A DNA stretch of 64,000 nt from UBA4665 sp036388555 (GCA_036388555.1 DASVRP010000013.1:155413-219412); one strand, 5' to 3'. Shown: positions 34,102 through 44,355, counted from the stretch's first letter. The notes: generated by a model not told the origin, from the letters alone. Numbers and translations are program-made.

Positions 34102-35490
34102 ATGAAAAAAGAGACGAAAGCGCTTACGAAGCCCATCCGGTATCCACTGCCACGGCGATTGACGGCCGTCATGGATATACTGGCCGCGGCAATCATCTGT
34201 ATGGTCCCGTTCCATGCCTTTCTGACGGTCTGGGGCTCGTCTGTATTCGGCCATTATACTGAACTGCGGCTCTGGAAAGAGTTCCTCCTTCTGGTCCTGG
34301 TATGCGCGGCCGGCTACGCCCTGGTGCGGCAGCTGTCGGGACGGCGTGGTGTCCGCATTTCTGATGTACGGGACCAACCGCTGTCCATCGCCATCGGACT
34401 ATACCTCATCTTACTGGTGCTGAGCGGGATCCTGGCGCTGGCGACGGACATTGCCACACCGAAGGCAATGCTGTTCGGCCTGCTGCTGGACGCCCGTTTC
34501 CTGATATTCTTTGCGGTCGTCTGGGTGCTGGCGAGTCATTCGCGCTGGCTGGCGGATCATTGGCGGCGGCTGTTGCTCTATCCCGCTACTGCTGTCCTGC
34601 TGTTCGGCTTGCTGCAGTTCTTCGTGCTGCCGCCGGACTTCCTGCGGCACTTCGGCTACGGGCCGGATACGATCGTGGCAATACAGACTGTCGACCAGAA
34701 GCTTGAATACCAGAGGGCCCAGTCGACGCTGCGCGGCGCCAATCCGCTCGGAGCCTACCTTATCATCATCATTGCTGCCAGTGCAGCCCTGATGCTCGGC
34801 CGACGGTCGACGCCTGGCCGCCACACGTGGTGGGCTGGTCTGCTGGCCGCTGCCTTGGCCGTGCTGGCACTGACATTTTCGCGGAGCGCCTGGCTTGGTG
34901 CCTTCGCCGCCTTGGCATGGTTGCTGTGGCAGGCGATACGGAATCCGAAGAGCCGCCAGGTGCTGCTGGCCGCTGGCGCAGTTGCGGTCCTGGTCGCCGG
35001 TAGCGTCGGATATGGACTGCGCAACAACGATACGTTCCAGAACACGTTCTTCCACACCGATGAGCATTCGCAGTCGCCAACCAGCTCGAACCAGGGGCAC
35101 CGCGAGGCGACGGTCTCAGGTGTCCGGGACATCGTCCGCCAGCCGCTCGGCGGCGGCACGGGAACGGCCGGGCCGGCCTCGGTATACAATGACAAGCCTG
35201 CCCGGATCGCTGAAAATTATTTCGTCCAGGTCGGGCAAGAGGCAGGCATCATCGGATTGCTCCTCCTGGCTGCAATACACGTTTTTGTCGGCCGTGAGCT
35301 TTGGCGCCGCCGCGCGCACCCGCTGGCGCGGACGCTGCTGGTCAGCCTGATCGGTATCGTCGTGGTGAACATGCTGTCGCATGCCTGGACGGACGACACG
35401 CTGGCATATGTCTGGTGGGGCCTGGCGGGAGCGGCCATGGGATTGCCGCTTACGAAGGCTGCCGACGAGGAAAGCCGGACCCGATCGTGA
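34102..35490 (+). CDS. O-antigen ligase-like (Wzy_C) membrane protein
   Basis: The 462-residue protein has about 11-12 hydrophobic helices with the large extracellular loop near residues 310-370 that carries the Wzy_C pattern (GHREATVSGVRDIVRQPLGGGTG with AENYFVQVGQEAGIIGL, in separate short motifs). Such proteins polymerise or ligate lipid-linked glycans at the outer face of the membrane. Here it may join glycan to a wall or protein acceptor. A TATACT box (34082-34087) is 14 nt before the ATG. The GtrA gene overlaps its stop by 4 nt. Confidence 0.85.
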   Translation: MKKETKALTKPIRYPLPRRLTAVMDILAAAIICMVPFHAFLTVWGSSVFGHYTELRLWKEFLLLVLVCAAGYALVRQLSGRRGVRISDVRDQPLSIAIGLYLILLVLSGILALATDIATPKAMLFGLLLDARFLIFFAVVWVLASHSRWLADHWRRLLLYPATAVLLFGLLQFFVLPPDFLRHFGYGPDTIVAIQTVDQKLEYQRAQSTLRGANPLGAYLIIIIAASAALMLGRRSTPGRHTWWAGLLAAALAVLALTFSRSAWLGAFAALAWLLWQAIRNPKSRQVLLAAGAVAVLVAGSVGYGLRNNDTFQNTFFHTDEHSQSPTSSNQGHREATVSGVRDIVRQPLGGGTGTAGPASVYNDKPARIAENYFVQVGQEAGIIGLLLLAAIHVFVGRELWRRRAHPLARTLLVSLIGIVVVNMLSHAWTDDTLAYVWWGLAGAAMGLPLTKAADEESRTRS

Positions 35491-35912
35491 CAAAGCGGAT
35501 TCGCAAACCGACGCGACAACAGACCGTGCAGTTCCTGTATTTCAACCTTGGCGGCGTCGCCTTCTTCGCGATAGGCTACGGGGTCTTCGCCTTCCTGTAC
35601 GGCGTCATCGATGCTCCCTGGTGGTTGTCGAAACTGATTGCTGACCTGGTCGGTGCGATCGCCAACTTTATCATCCAGCGCTATCTGGCGTTCCGCCTTG
35701 AGAGCCAGCACATCGACAGCCGGACGCTGTATAGCCGGTTCGGCCTGATCAGCGTGAGTAATATCGTCATCGATTACGCCATCGTCGCCGGGCTGCATGC
35801 ACTCGGCGTCACGCCGTACATCGGGTTGATCGCCTCTGCCACCTTCTTTACGGTCTGGAAATACATCTGGTACAAATTGTGGGTCTTCCGGCCAAAGAAG
35901 AATGCAGCTTGA
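35487..35912 (+). CDS. GtrA-family membrane protein
   Basis: I choose GTG 35487, overlapping the previous stop (GTGA), which gives 141 residues starting TKRIRKPTRQQTVQFLYFN. Four helices and the motifs LGGVAFFAIGYGVFAFLY, LIADLVGAIANFIIQRYLAF and FTVWKYIWYKLWVF fit the GtrA family. It probably flips a lipid-linked sugar for the ligase-like protein encoded just before. It is the third GtrA gene in the window. Confidence 0.85.
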   Translation: MTKRIRKPTRQQTVQFLYFNLGGVAFFAIGYGVFAFLYGVIDAPWWLSKLIADLVGAIANFIIQRYLAFRLESQHIDSRTLYSRFGLISVSNIVIDYAIVAGLHALGVTPYIGLIASATFFTVWKYIWYKLWVFRPKKNAA

Positions 35913-35936
35913 CGCTTTAAGCATAAGTATTACAAT
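35909..35936 (+). promoter_or_regulatory. Promoter of the LexA-HTH gene
   Basis: TTGACG at 35909-35914, a 16-nt spacer and TACAAT at 35931-35936. The ATG at 35943 follows the -10 box by 6 nt. The -35 starts inside the stop region of the GtrA gene. Confidence 0.65.
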
Positions 35937-35942
35937 AAAAAC

Positions 35943-36458
35943 ATGAACGAAAAGCAAACAACCGACACGACGATCCGCCCGACAAAGAAGCAGCGCGAAA
36001 TCCTGACCTATATCGAGCAGTTCATCCAGGAGCACGGTTACAGCCCGAGCTACCGCGAGATCATGAACGGACTGCAATATACCTCGGTCGCTACCGTCTC
36101 GCTGCACGTCAACAGCCTTATCCGGCGCGGTCACCTGCGGAAGCGTGACCGCTCGGCGCGTTCGCTGGAGGTGGTCAACCCGACTATCATCGCTGCTGTG
36201 CCGGACGCCGGGCCAGCTTCGACGATCGTAACGATCGTAACGTCTTCGTCCGGGGAGACGGTGCCGGACCCGGAGATCTGGCTGCGCGACAAGGTGTCTG
36301 GAATATTCGCAGTTTATGAGCAGGCCACCGGAGACACGTTAGCTGCTTCGCGGGACGACCTTATGGCACTCGTGCATTCGCTCAAGGTGCTTGGCCTATC
36401 CGACGCTGCCGCTGAATTCGGCACGCGGCTGGCTCGGGTGACGGAAGAGGCGGCCTGA
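35943..36458 (+). CDS. LexA-type winged-helix regulator without protease domain
   Basis: The 171-residue protein begins with a LexA DNA-binding domain: RPTKKQREILTYIEQFIQEH, GYSPSYREIMNGL and TSVATVSLHVNSLIRRGHL, residues about 12-75. Canonical LexA continues with a serine peptidase domain containing the Ala-Gly cleavage site and Ser-Lys dyad; here the C-terminal 95 residues (DPEIWLRDKVSGIFAVYEQ and LMALVHSLKVLGLSDAAAEFG) are unrelated and helical, with no S24 motifs. It may be an unregulated or ligand-controlled repressor. A 9-bp tandem repeat (ACGATCGTA at 36222 and 36231) lies in the linker. The next gene starts 1 nt after its stop. Confidence 0.8.
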   Translation: MNEKQTTDTTIRPTKKQREILTYIEQFIQEHGYSPSYREIMNGLQYTSVATVSLHVNSLIRRGHLRKRDRSARSLEVVNPTIIAAVPDAGPASTIVTIVTSSSGETVPDPEIWLRDKVSGIFAVYEQATGDTLAASRDDLMALVHSLKVLGLSDAAAEFGTRLARVTEEAA

Positions 36459-36459
36459 T

Positions 36460-37152
36460 ATGTCCAAACAAGTCGACGCCAACAAGACAAGGGGTAAGCG
36501 CCGCCTGCTGATAACGCTGCTCGTCATAGCTCTGCTGCTGGGCGCGGCAAGCTGGCTGGCGTACCGGCAGTTCCAGAAAGACACCCAGGTGACCATCAAG
36601 AATGCGCCCGGCTCGACGCGCGAACTGGTCATCCCGAACGCCGAAACGAAGAAGTTTGATGACCCGTTGTTCTCATTTGATGCACCAGGCGACTGGAAGC
36701 TCGTCAAGCATGAGACCGCGCCGTACGACCTCTACAGTTATAAAAGCACGCTGACTAATGCCGATAACCGCTACATGGACATCTATGTCGACCGGCTGCC
36801 CGGGACAATGGCCGTGAACAAGGCGCTGTCTGTCAAAGCCGTGGGAGACGCGCTGCAGCATGGCCAGATATCAGAGAACTGCACTGGTTTCACGCCAGGC
36901 GCCAAGGCGACGGTCGGCGGCCCCCGCCAGATGTCAATACCATCAAAATGGGACGGTGTCGAGTTTCTCTGCGACAATGATAATATCATGCGAAATGTCG
37001 TCGGCACCGGTGCTACCGGTTCGATAAACAAGGTGACTCTGACCGGAAAGACGACCGGCCCACACAGTTTCTTCTTCGTCTACATCGACAATAATGCGAC
37101 GCCGGAGTACACCATCTTCTATAAGGTCCTGGAGAGCTTCAGACTTAAGTAG
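36460..37152 (+). CDS. Hypothetical membrane-anchored extracellular protein
   Basis: The 230-residue protein has a basic start (KTRGKRRLL), one membrane helix (ITLLVIALLLGAASWLAY) and an extracellular domain of about 195 residues with FSFDAPGDWKLVKHE and a C-terminal HSFFFVYIDNNATPEYTIFYK. Two cysteines (ENCTGF and EFLCDND) could form a disulphide. The layout resembles lipoprotein-like sensor or adhesion domains of the PsbP/DUF type, but no family is certain. It starts 1 nt after the LexA-like gene, so a regulator plus sensor pair is possible. Confidence 0.55.
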   Translation: MSKQVDANKTRGKRRLLITLLVIALLLGAASWLAYRQFQKDTQVTIKNAPGSTRELVIPNAETKKFDDPLFSFDAPGDWKLVKHETAPYDLYSYKSTLTNADNRYMDIYVDRLPGTMAVNKALSVKAVGDALQHGQISENCTGFTPGAKATVGGPRQMSIPSKWDGVEFLCDNDNIMRNVVGTGATGSINKVTLTGKTTGPHSFFFVYIDNNATPEYTIFYKVLESFRLK

Positions 37153-37205
37153 GGGCGCTGCGCTTTCGTACGCTGCGTGGCATGATTGTATACAAAAATA
37201 CTATA

Positions 37206-37324
37206 TGTAGCGTAGCGAGCAGGTGCTAAACTACTAATACTTAACAATACAGCTGGAATCCCGTGCAATTCGGGAACTGTGCCGCAACGGTAAGCTCGCC
37301 ACGAGTAAGTCCGATACAGCTACA
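37206..37324 (+). ncRNA. Probable cobalamin (B12) riboswitch
   Basis: The leader carries the conserved core of cobalamin riboswitches: GGTGC at 37222, the GGAA segment, a TCCCG/CGGGA hairpin (37259-37275), the CCGCAACGGTAAGC block (37282-37295) and AAGTCCGATAC (37307-37317). A perfect outer stem P1 can form between TGTAGC (37206-37211) and GCTACA (37319-37324). Downstream, CGAGCAG (37335-37341) can pair with CTGCTCG (37372-37378) around a smaller CGGG/CCCG hairpin, just before the AGAGGGG ribosome binding site, so translational control is likely. An Infernal search against RF00174 would settle it. Confidence 0.8.
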
Positions 37325-37397
37325 TAAAGCCTCCCGAGCAGGAGCACCCGGGTCATGCCCGACTGTGTATACTGCTCGAGAAGCCAGAGGGGATTCT

Positions 37398-39020
37398 ATG
37401 GCCGAAGCAGCCACTGGTGAGCGGATATTGACTGATGAGACCGTTGAAAAGCGCGTCCTGACCGAGGTCTATCAGATACGGCGGAGGTTGCAACCAGACG
37501 GCTCGATATCACCCGAAGACCGGCATGACCTTGAAGCAGACTTTATCACCGCGACCCAGGAGATGGCTATTCCGGCCGCAGTCAGCAAGACGATACAGCG
37601 CGTCGCCACCGAACGCGACCAACATGGCAGGTCACGACGTGTCATAACCTGGCTCGGGAAGCCGGCCATCGAGGTCGCAATGTCCGGCTATGATTATTAT
37701 GTGACAGATGCTGGTCGCAAGCGTGGTGATATCGAGGTCGCCGAAGCACGCTACAGCGAGAGCAATATCCAGCCGGATATCGTGCAGACATTCATTTCAC
37801 CTGCGATGGCTCCAGTGGACGCTTCAGAGGACATCGCCAAAGCAGAGAACCTGTATGGCCAGGACGGAGTCCGTGTCTCATTTCCGGTGACTGATAAGCA
37901 TGGTGTCGTCATAGCCCGGCGTATCGAATCACTACTGGTAAGCGATGTGCCGCTGGAGGCGTGGACGGCGATGCTGCGTGATCCTGGAAATATATTCGGA
38001 CGCACCATCGAGCTCCGTAATAATGTGTCAGCGCTGTCGGTCATGGAGATATTCGACCAACTGAGCCTGCCACAGCACGTGCTACCGGAAGGGCCGGTAT
38101 CTGTCCTCAGGTCACTGAAACCATACATTGCGGATCCGGTAGCTGCAGCCAGCGTGGCACAGCAGATCCAGCGTTTTCAGACCGGGCAGGAGCAGTATAC
38201 GAGGCAGGCCGAAAAGACGGCCCGCGAATGGCTTGATTTCGATATTGAGCTGGCCCGCAGCCTGGAGTCCGGCACGGCGACCACTGAAGCTGAGCGGTTC
38301 ATAGCGACCTTACAGCATGAATGGTCCGACGACGACCTGCGCGTGATAGACAGCCATGCATATGGCGGTAGATACATCATGACCGATAAGCTGGCAGCAG
38401 TACTCGAAAAAGCCAAGCAGAACATATTGGTCAGCCAGGCAGCGTTGGCGACGGGAAACCGCAACGTGCTGGCCCAGACGGATCGCCGGACTGCGCAGCG
38501 CCTGCGTGACGACTTGGAATTCATCGATATGATGCGTGCCAACAATTACGACGCAGTAGAGATCGCCCGCCTGGAGGTTGACATGACGCGCCGGTTGGCC
38601 CGGCAGAACTTCAAGGTCGGCGGCGGCTGTGCCGGTACCTCTACCGGCAGCTTCAAGAAATCAAAGGACGGCTTGTCTGAATCTGACGGTGAGGCTGCCG
38701 ATATGACAGTTGTCAGCGAGGACGGCGACGGCTGGACATGGAAAAAGGGTGTCTGCCGGATTGAGCAATGCCAAAGCCCAAAACCCACCGAAGTCGGTCC
38801 CTGCGATGTATGTCGGAATTGCCAGTACAAATACGACAGCGGACAAGACCCGGCCGCAGCTGCAACGGTGCGTCCTCCAGCTGCCGAACGGGGCGATCGG
38901 CCGGACATACTGGCATACTTCAAGGCGATCATACAGACAGATAAAAACAGAAATGTTGAAGCCCCTCAGCGGGAGACGCAAAAAATCCATGATAAAGCAT
39001 CGCCGGTTTCAACGGTCTGA
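37398..39020 (+). CDS. Unrecognised 540-residue protein with cysteine-rich tail, under riboswitch control
   Basis: The start at 37398 is set by AGAGGGG five nt upstream. The protein is soluble and mostly helical: a start like ERILTDETVEKRVL, a central charged region, and an arginine-rich middle (DRRTAQRLRDDLEFIDMM). The end has a cysteine cluster (GGGCAGTSTGSF, then GVCRIEQC, and GPCDVCRNCQYKYD), spacing C-x4-C-x10-C-x2-C-x2-C, which could hold a metal or a cluster. No transporter, corrinoid enzyme or B12-synthesis domain is recognised, so the riboswitch points to a new member of the cobalamin regulon. nadD follows 16 nt downstream with its own promoter. Confidence 0.7.
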   Translation: MAEAATGERILTDETVEKRVLTEVYQIRRRLQPDGSISPEDRHDLEADFITATQEMAIPAAVSKTIQRVATERDQHGRSRRVITWLGKPAIEVAMSGYDYYVTDAGRKRGDIEVAEARYSESNIQPDIVQTFISPAMAPVDASEDIAKAENLYGQDGVRVSFPVTDKHGVVIARRIESLLVSDVPLEAWTAMLRDPGNIFGRTIELRNNVSALSVMEIFDQLSLPQHVLPEGPVSVLRSLKPYIADPVAAASVAQQIQRFQTGQEQYTRQAEKTAREWLDFDIELARSLESGTATTEAERFIATLQHEWSDDDLRVIDSHAYGGRYIMTDKLAAVLEKAKQNILVSQAALATGNRNVLAQTDRRTAQRLRDDLEFIDMMRANNYDAVEIARLEVDMTRRLARQNFKVGGGCAGTSTGSFKKSKDGLSESDGEAADMTVVSEDGDGWTWKKGVCRIEQCQSPKPTEVGPCDVCRNCQYKYDSGQDPAAAATVRPPAAERGDRPDILAYFKAIIQTDKNRNVEAPQRETQKIHDKASPVSTV

Positions 39021-39024
39021 ACGA

Positions 39025-39030
39025 TATAAT
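39025..39030 (+). promoter_or_regulatory. -10 box of leaderless nadD promoter
   Basis: TATAAT followed by 6 nt (AGGTAT) and the ATG at 39037. It begins 4 nt after the stop of the upstream gene. Confidence 0.6.
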
Positions 39031-39036
39031 AGGTAT

Positions 39037-39651
39037 ATGACAGATGCGATACGGTTGGGAATATATGCTGGCGCCTTCGACCCGGTTCATGCCGGGCATG
39101 TGGCGTTCGCACTGCAGTCACTGGATGCTGGACGGCTTGACGATATCATTTTCCTGCCGGAACGCCGCCCGAGGGCGAAGCCAGGCGTCGAGCATTACGC
39201 ACATCGGGTGGCGATGCTCAGACAGGCGTTGCAACCGCACCCGCGCCTGGCGGTCATTGAAATGGTCGACCGTAACTATACGGTGACCCGGACGATGCCC
39301 CAGCTACAGACCCTATTTCCGAAAGCTACTCTCGTTTATCTGCTCGGTTCGGACGCCGCACTGACGGTACCGCACTGGCCGCATGCCGCCCAGCTGCTGC
39401 GCTCCGGCGAGCTGCTCGTCGGCGTACGCTCCGAGCACCAGCATCATGAGGTCGAGGCGGCTATCGACAGCTGGGCGGTCCAGCCGCGCCATCTGACGAT
39501 CGTCGACAGTTATGCTCCAGATATATCATCTGCACGGATCAGACAGGCGCTGCGGGCCGGCGAGTATGCCAAAGGCCTACTGAGCAGTGTCAGCCGCTAT
39601 GCCCGCCGTGAATGGCTATACGTTTCGCCAGCCCATATAACGGTCCGGTAA
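39037..39651 (+). CDS. nadD: Nicotinate-nucleotide adenylyltransferase
   Basis: The 204-residue protein starts at 39037 (MTDAIRLGIYAGAFDPVHAG); longer frames overlap the preceding gene. It shows the nucleotidyltransferase GAFDPVHAGH motif, FLPERRPRAKPG, and the late SSARIRQALRAG that matches ISSTxIR. It makes NaAD from NaMN. PPAT-like or CTP-type alternatives are less likely. It is leaderless, which fits the general style of this genome. It is convergent with the DsbA-like gene. Confidence 0.85.
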   Translation: MTDAIRLGIYAGAFDPVHAGHVAFALQSLDAGRLDDIIFLPERRPRAKPGVEHYAHRVAMLRQALQPHPRLAVIEMVDRNYTVTRTMPQLQTLFPKATLVYLLGSDAALTVPHWPHAAQLLRSGELLVGVRSEHQHHEVEAAIDSWAVQPRHLTIVDSYAPDISSARIRQALRAGEYAKGLLSSVSRYARREWLYVSPAHITVR

Positions 39652-39663
39652 TATGTACACAGT

Positions 39664-40416
39664 TTATTCGGTAGCAGCCGGAGCAGGTGCCGGTTCGGCT
39701 GCTGGCGGAGTCGCAGCAGGAGCCGTGGCAGGAGTCTTATTTCCGCCCTTCTTGGCAATCTCGGCATCGATGATCTTGCTGAAAGCTTCGAGTGTCGGCT
39801 GTGGGGTGCTGATCTTCTTGCCGTTCACGAAGAATGTAGGGGTGCTGTTGACGCCGAGTTTGTTGCCCTCTGCCAGGTCGGCCTGGACGCGGTTGTTGGC
39901 GGTTGAGCTTTTGAAGTCCGTAGAGAATTTAGCGGTATCAAGGCCGAGCTCCTTGGCATATCCCACGAAGACATCCTGAACATTAGGATCTTCGGTCCAG
40001 GTAGGATAGTCCTTGCCCTGGCTGCGGGCGACCTGCTGGGTATAGTTTTCCTGGAACAGCTTGGAATGCATTTCCCAGAACTTGCCCTGCATGTCAGCGG
40101 CCTCAGCAGCGCGGCCGCCGGCTATGGCATTCGGATGAGCGGAGACGATCGGGAAGTGCCGGAACTGGAACTTGATCTGGTCGCCGTACTTCTTGACGAC
40201 GTCTTCGAGCGGTGCGTAATACTGACCGCAGGCAGGACATTGGAAGTCGCCGTATTCGACCAGCGTGACGCCAGTCGTACCCTGGCCCCTGACATGGTTG
40301 GTCAGGACGCCCCTCGAAGCGGCCGGAGCATCGGCCTTATTGGTGTTGGTGATAAAGAAGATACCTGCCAGGACCAGGCCGATGGCTATCAAGAATCCCC
40401 AGAAACGTTTGTCCAT
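39664..40416 (-). CDS. DsbA/thioredoxin-like membrane-anchored protein
   Basis: The 250-residue protein has an N-terminal membrane anchor (GFLIAIGLVLAGIFFIT) and a thioredoxin-fold domain with DFQCPACGQYY (redox Cys60 and Cys63), FQFRHFPI, and STPTFFVNGKKI with the cis-proline. The tail is rich in Ala and Pro (TPATAPAATPPAAEPA). It resembles the Thioredoxin_4 group of extracytoplasmic oxidoreductases, and probably oxidises or isomerises cysteines of secreted proteins, several of which are encoded here. GAGGAGG precedes the ATG by about 12 nt. Confidence 0.9.
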   Translation of the reverse strand: MDKRFWGFLIAIGLVLAGIFFITNTNKADAPAASRGVLTNHVRGQGTTGVTLVEYGDFQCPACGQYYAPLEDVVKKYGDQIKFQFRHFPIVSAHPNAIAGGRAAEAADMQGKFWEMHSKLFQENYTQQVARSQGKDYPTWTEDPNVQDVFVGYAKELGLDTAKFSTDFKSSTANNRVQADLAEGNKLGVNSTPTFFVNGKKISTPQPTLEAFSKIIDAEIAKKGGNKTPATAPAATPPAAEPAPAPAATE

Positions 40417-40496
40417 AGCTTAAACTTTCCTCCTCATATATTATCTATAGTATACACGCCTGCCGTATCCGCGCGTGTATAAGGAATCGTTGTCTC

Positions 40497-41522
40497 ATGG
40501 TCGAATATATCTCAGCCCTGCTATTGCTCGTCGTCGCGCTCCTGCTCATCGGGCTGCGCAAGACGTATTATTTTTATCCGGCACGGGAGCTGAAACGCCA
40601 GGCCCGAGGCGGAGACAAGGAAGCCGCTATGCTTTACCGGGCTGTCGCATATGGCGCCAGTCTGCGCCTTCTACTGTGGATCCTGATCGGGCTGACGGTC
40701 GCCGGAAGTTTCATCCTGCTCAACAGTGTCGCGCCGGCGCTGATCGTCTTCATCGCTGTGGCCGGGCTCATCTGGTACGCCTTCGCCTGGTCGCCGAACG
40801 CCCGGATCACGGGCGGCGGCGCCAAAGCTGCCTTATTCCTGACGCCGCTGGTCGCCAAGATACTGTATTACACCCATCCACCGCTTGATTGGCTGGCCCG
40901 CAACATTGAAAAGCACCGGCCGGTCACGTTCCATACCGGCCTGTTCGAGCGCGAAGACCTGGTGGAACTTGTCCGCAATCAGCGCCGCCTGGCGGACAGC
41001 CGCATCCCGCATGCCGAACTTGACTTAGTGCTTCATGCCCTGACTTTCGGCGAGAAGACAGTAGGCAGTATAATGGTGCCGCGACGGGAGGTCGAGACAG
41101 TCAATGAGTCTGATGTCATCGGGCCGATCATGATGGACGAACTGTATGAGAGCAACCACACACGCTTCCCGGTCATCGGTTCCGACCCTGAAGTCATCAG
41201 CGGTATCGTCACGATGCGCGCCCTGGTCGCCGCCCGGCACGGCGGAACAATCCGTGACATCGAGCGTCCGAACGTCACCTATGTCCACGAGGAGCAGTCG
41301 CTCTACCAGGCCCTGCACGCATTCCTGACGACTAAGCAGCATATGTTCGTCGTCATCGACAGCGACGAGCGCTACGTCGGTGTCATCACCATCGAGGACG
41401 TACTGGAGCAGGTGATCGGCCATAAGATCGAGGATGACTTCGACGGTTACGATGACCGGCGGGCGGTCGCGAAGTCGACCATTTTGTCGGATAAGCCGGT
41501 ACACGTCATGAAGACAGACTGA
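40497..41522 (+). CDS. CNNM/CorC-like protein with paired CBS domains
   Basis: The 341-residue protein begins with membrane helices (residues 3-18, 58-100) followed by a cytoplasmic region starting FEREDLVELVRNQRRL and GEKTVGSIMVPRREV, then two CBS motifs (TRFPVIG...VISGIVTMRAL and HMFVVIDSDERYVGVITIEDVLEQVIG). This is the TlyC/CorC/CNNM arrangement linked to Mg or Co transport or regulation, but the canonical four-helix DUF21 domain is not clear and the C-terminal CorC_HlyC domain is absent. The CBS pair probably binds an adenine nucleotide. Function is inferred. Confidence 0.75.
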   Translation: MVEYISALLLLVVALLLIGLRKTYYFYPARELKRQARGGDKEAAMLYRAVAYGASLRLLLWILIGLTVAGSFILLNSVAPALIVFIAVAGLIWYAFAWSPNARITGGGAKAALFLTPLVAKILYYTHPPLDWLARNIEKHRPVTFHTGLFEREDLVELVRNQRRLADSRIPHAELDLVLHALTFGEKTVGSIMVPRREVETVNESDVIGPIMMDELYESNHTRFPVIGSDPEVISGIVTMRALVAARHGGTIRDIERPNVTYVHEEQSLYQALHAFLTTKQHMFVVIDSDERYVGVITIEDVLEQVIGHKIEDDFDGYDDRRAVAKSTILSDKPVHVMKTD

Positions 41523-41551
41523 GCGACCTTCGCGCTATCGTGGAAAAGTGG

Positions 41552-41635
41552 TAAAATTACTGCAATGAAACAATCGTGCGGTCACCTTAATATGAATCCA
41601 CGGGTCGGCAGTTAGCAAGCCGGCGCTTGCAACTG
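41552..41635 (+). promoter_or_regulatory. aspS leader: promoter, 16-codon leader ORF and hairpin
   Basis: TAAAAT (41552-41557) lies 7 nt before ATG 41565 of a small ORF of 16 codons (MKQSCGHLNMNPRVGS) that ends at TAG 41613-41615. The stop lies inside a strong hairpin: CAGTTAGCAAGC (41609-41620) with GCTTGCAACTG (41625-41635), 11 base pairs with one bulge. aspS begins at 41704, 69 nt after the hairpin. There is no U run, so it is not a simple terminator. Ribosomes finishing the leader ORF would open the stem. Confidence 0.45.
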
Positions 41636-41703
41636 TGGATACGACCCTGACCAGCCACTGATACTGCACGATACTATTGCATGAACGTAATGAGGATATA
41701 TTT

Positions 41704-43557
<1,854 letters not shown>

Positions 43558-43558
43558 C

Positions 43559-44350
43559 ATGCCCGAAATCAAACTGGTCCTGACTGACCTTGACGGAACC
43601 GTCGTACAGCTGGGTGACCATGCTGTTTCGGAGCGCGTCCGCGACAGTATCATTGCCTGTGAGGATGCCGATGTTACTGTTGCGCCTGTTACGGGCCGGC
43701 CGCACCGGTTCGCCCAGCCGATACTCGAGGTGCTTGGATTTGATGGGCTGGGAGTGTTTGATAACGGAGCGACGATCCAGGATATCAAGTCTGGCATGGT
43801 GCATCATAAACAATGGCTGGAACCTGAAAAGGTCCAGGCGGTCGCAACCATCCTGTACAAGCATGCCAGAGTGATATATTACGAACCGGGCCTGTACGAG
43901 CCGGGTATCGAAGAGCACGCCCCCGGCGAGTATGAAGCTGAACGGATCGCTGCGGTACAAGAAGATGCGTCGCATATTTTCGCCCAGGTCTACAGTGAAC
44001 ATATTGCTGAAATCTCTGCGCAGCTACGTCTGATTCCAGGAATATCGTTCTATACGGCGCCTTCGAGCCGGAACTTCACTGATTGTAACGGTATCCAGGT
44101 CACTCATGAGCTGGCTGATAAGTTCCACGGGGTTGAAGCGCTGCGGGTGATCACCGGATCATCTAAAGAGCAGACACTGGCGATCGGCGATGGAGATAAT
44201 GACATACCTTTTTTTCGGTCAGCCGGCCTAAAGATCGCTATGGGAAATGCAAGTGACGAACTGAAGGCACTTGCCGATGATGTCGTCGCTGATATCGATC
44301 ATGACGGTTTCGCTGAAGCTATGGAACGCTTTGTGCTTAGCGTACAATAA
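43559..44350 (+). CDS. HAD-superfamily hydrolase (Cof type)
   Basis: The 263-residue protein has LTDLDGTVV (nucleophile Asp), VTGRPHRFAQP, and a final IGDGDNDIPFFRSAG with NASDELKALADDV, typical of Cof-type HAD IIB phosphatases acting on sugar phosphates or similar metabolites. It starts 1 nt after the aspS stop with GGAG of the aspS end as its ribosome binding site, so it is translationally coupled to aspS. The next gene's promoter is inside its last codons. Confidence 0.85.
   Translation: MPEIKLVLTDLDGTVVQLGDHAVSERVRDSIIACEDADVTVAPVTGRPHRFAQPILEVLGFDGLGVFDNGATIQDIKSGMVHHKQWLEPEKVQAVATILYKHARVIYYEPGLYEPGIEEHAPGEYEAERIAAVQEDASHIFAQVYSEHIAEISAQLRLIPGISFYTAPSSRNFTDCNGIQVTHELADKFHGVEALRVITGSSKEQTLAIGDGDNDIPFFRSAGLKIAMGNASDELKALADDVVADIDHDGFAEAMERFVLSVQ
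44343..44348 (+). promoter_or_regulatory. -10 box of a leaderless promoter inside the HAD gene end
   Basis: TACAAT overlaps the last codons and stop (TAA 44348-44350) of the HAD gene and lies 7 nt before ATG 44356. Confidence 0.5.
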
Positions 44351-44355
44351 AGCTT

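Noticed and set aside
35941..35990. SOS box near the LexA-like gene
   Set aside because: No clear CTG-N10-CAG or GAAC-N4-GTTC palindrome was found near the promoter.
36222..36239. Tandem 9-bp repeat ACGATCGTA inside the LexA-like gene
   Set aside because: Only two units in a coding linker (TIVTIV); not enough to claim a repeat array or a binding site.
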